From NCBI RefSeq assembly GCF_014645895.1, contig NZ_BMMP01000006.1, forward strand, positions 124,001 to 188,000: a stretch of DNA of 64,000 bases, in the 5' to 3' direction. The DNA comes from Streptomyces daqingensis. GTDB taxonomy: Bacteria; Actinomycetota; Actinomycetes; Streptomycetales; Streptomycetaceae. Under the pieces are notes generated by a model. The model saw only the letters and a program-made list of their open reading frames with translations, was not told the DNA's origin and did not search any database. Positions 63,789-64,000 of the stretch are shown one piece after another (position 1 is the first letter of the stretch; every line of letters begins with the position of its first letter). Both the position numbers and the translations under genes were made by a program.

Positions 63789-64000
63789 TCATCGAGCTCC
63801 GTCAGCGCGCTTGCCTGCCTGTTCCTCGGGGAAGCGTCCCTCGTCGATATCCGTCATGAGACGGTCCACACGCCGCTCAGCGTCGGCGAGATCGTGCTTC
63901 GAGGCCGCGGTGATGACGAGCAGCTTGCGCGTCAGCGCCACCCGTACGCCCTCGGGGACTTGCAGTGAGCGCACTCTTGCGTGCGCCTCCTTCAAGCGGG
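63789..64000 (-). CDS. Conserved small helical protein (5' end outside window)
   Basis: The frame reads ...LKEAHARVRSLQVPEGVRVA, LTRKLLVITAASKHDLADAE, then RRVDRLMTDIDEGRFPEE and stops. It is helical and charged without recognised motifs. The frame is open to the window edge, so the start is unseen; a TTG at 63995 is possible but I expect the gene to extend further. It precedes hupS on the same strand. Confidence 0.6.
   Translation of the reverse strand, partial: RLKEAHARVRSLQVPEGVRVALTRKLLVITAASKHDLADAERRVDRLMTDIDEGRFPEEQAGKRADGAR

Overview
The window is a stretch of high-GC actinomycete core chromosome and is almost certainly from Streptomyces or a very close relative. It carries whiG and nsdA (Streptomyces developmental regulators), four adjacent type I signal peptidase genes (the sipWXYZ arrangement known from Streptomyces), hupS (an HU protein with a lysine-rich tail), cofC (cofactor F420 pathway) and many GTG/TTG starts. 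From memory, gene order follows the S. coelicolor block from about SCO5555 (right end) to SCO5623 (left end). This comparison was not computed.

Layout, left to right. 1-2.1 kb: end of an M23 peptidase gene, a TetR regulator and whiG. 2.3-6.4 kb: dprA, a ComM/YifB-type AAA ATPase, yraN and a DUF2469 gene, all on the minus strand. 6.4-13.2 kb: sipZ, sipY, sipX, sipW, rplS, trmD, rimM, khpA and rpsP (signal peptidases plus ribosome and tRNA maturation). 13.6-22.5 kb: an accessory block holding a SprT-like gene and, divergently, a complete eight-gene yhf-type cluster (yhfZ, yhfY, yhfU, yhfT, php, yhfS, yhfX, yhfW). It is wedged between rpsP and the ffh side. 22.6-31.1 kb: a secreted HAD-type phosphatase, a GNAT acetyltransferase, ffh and the nitrogen operon amtB-glnK-glnD with a GlnR-like site. 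31.6-41.4 kb: nsdA, a small primase-polymerase domain protein, ftsY, the glucose permease glcP, smc and a small coiled-coil gene. 41.7-49.4 kb: acylphosphatase, a CAP-domain secreted protein, an APH-type kinase, mutM, rnc, rpmF, a DUF177 gene, a DivIVA-like coiled-coil gene, coaD and rsmD. 49.6-64 kb: recG, a FakA-like DAK2 protein, rpmB, thiD, thiL, a stand-alone Lrp ligand-binding domain, a DUF3515 lipoprotein, ddlA, gpsA, plsC, cofC, a small conserved protein, hupS and one truncated gene.

Most noteworthy observations: (1) recG is interrupted exactly in its Walker A motif by a 305-residue intein with Ala1 and the Trp-Cys-Thr signature of class 3 inteins and a degenerate endonuclease region. 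(2) The yhf-type cluster is complete and has no established function; yhfZ has a near-ideal promoter whose predicted start coincides with the ATG, so its mRNA should be leaderless. A 24-bp dyad-like box overlapping that promoter recurs upstream of yhfY. (3) Two related small intergenic elements end in CTAG that doubles as the TAG stop codon of the upstream gene (comM-like gene and glnK); their terminal stems differ in sequence but each remains self-complementary. (4) mutM has no start codon before its catalytic Pro codon, consistent with a 2-nt loss. (5) The ribosome-binding site of yraN is buried in a perfect 10-bp hairpin.

No tRNA, rRNA, CRISPR array, insertion sequence with a transposase, or biosynthetic cluster was recognised. 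All assignments come from reading the sequence and from family knowledge; no database search was possible.
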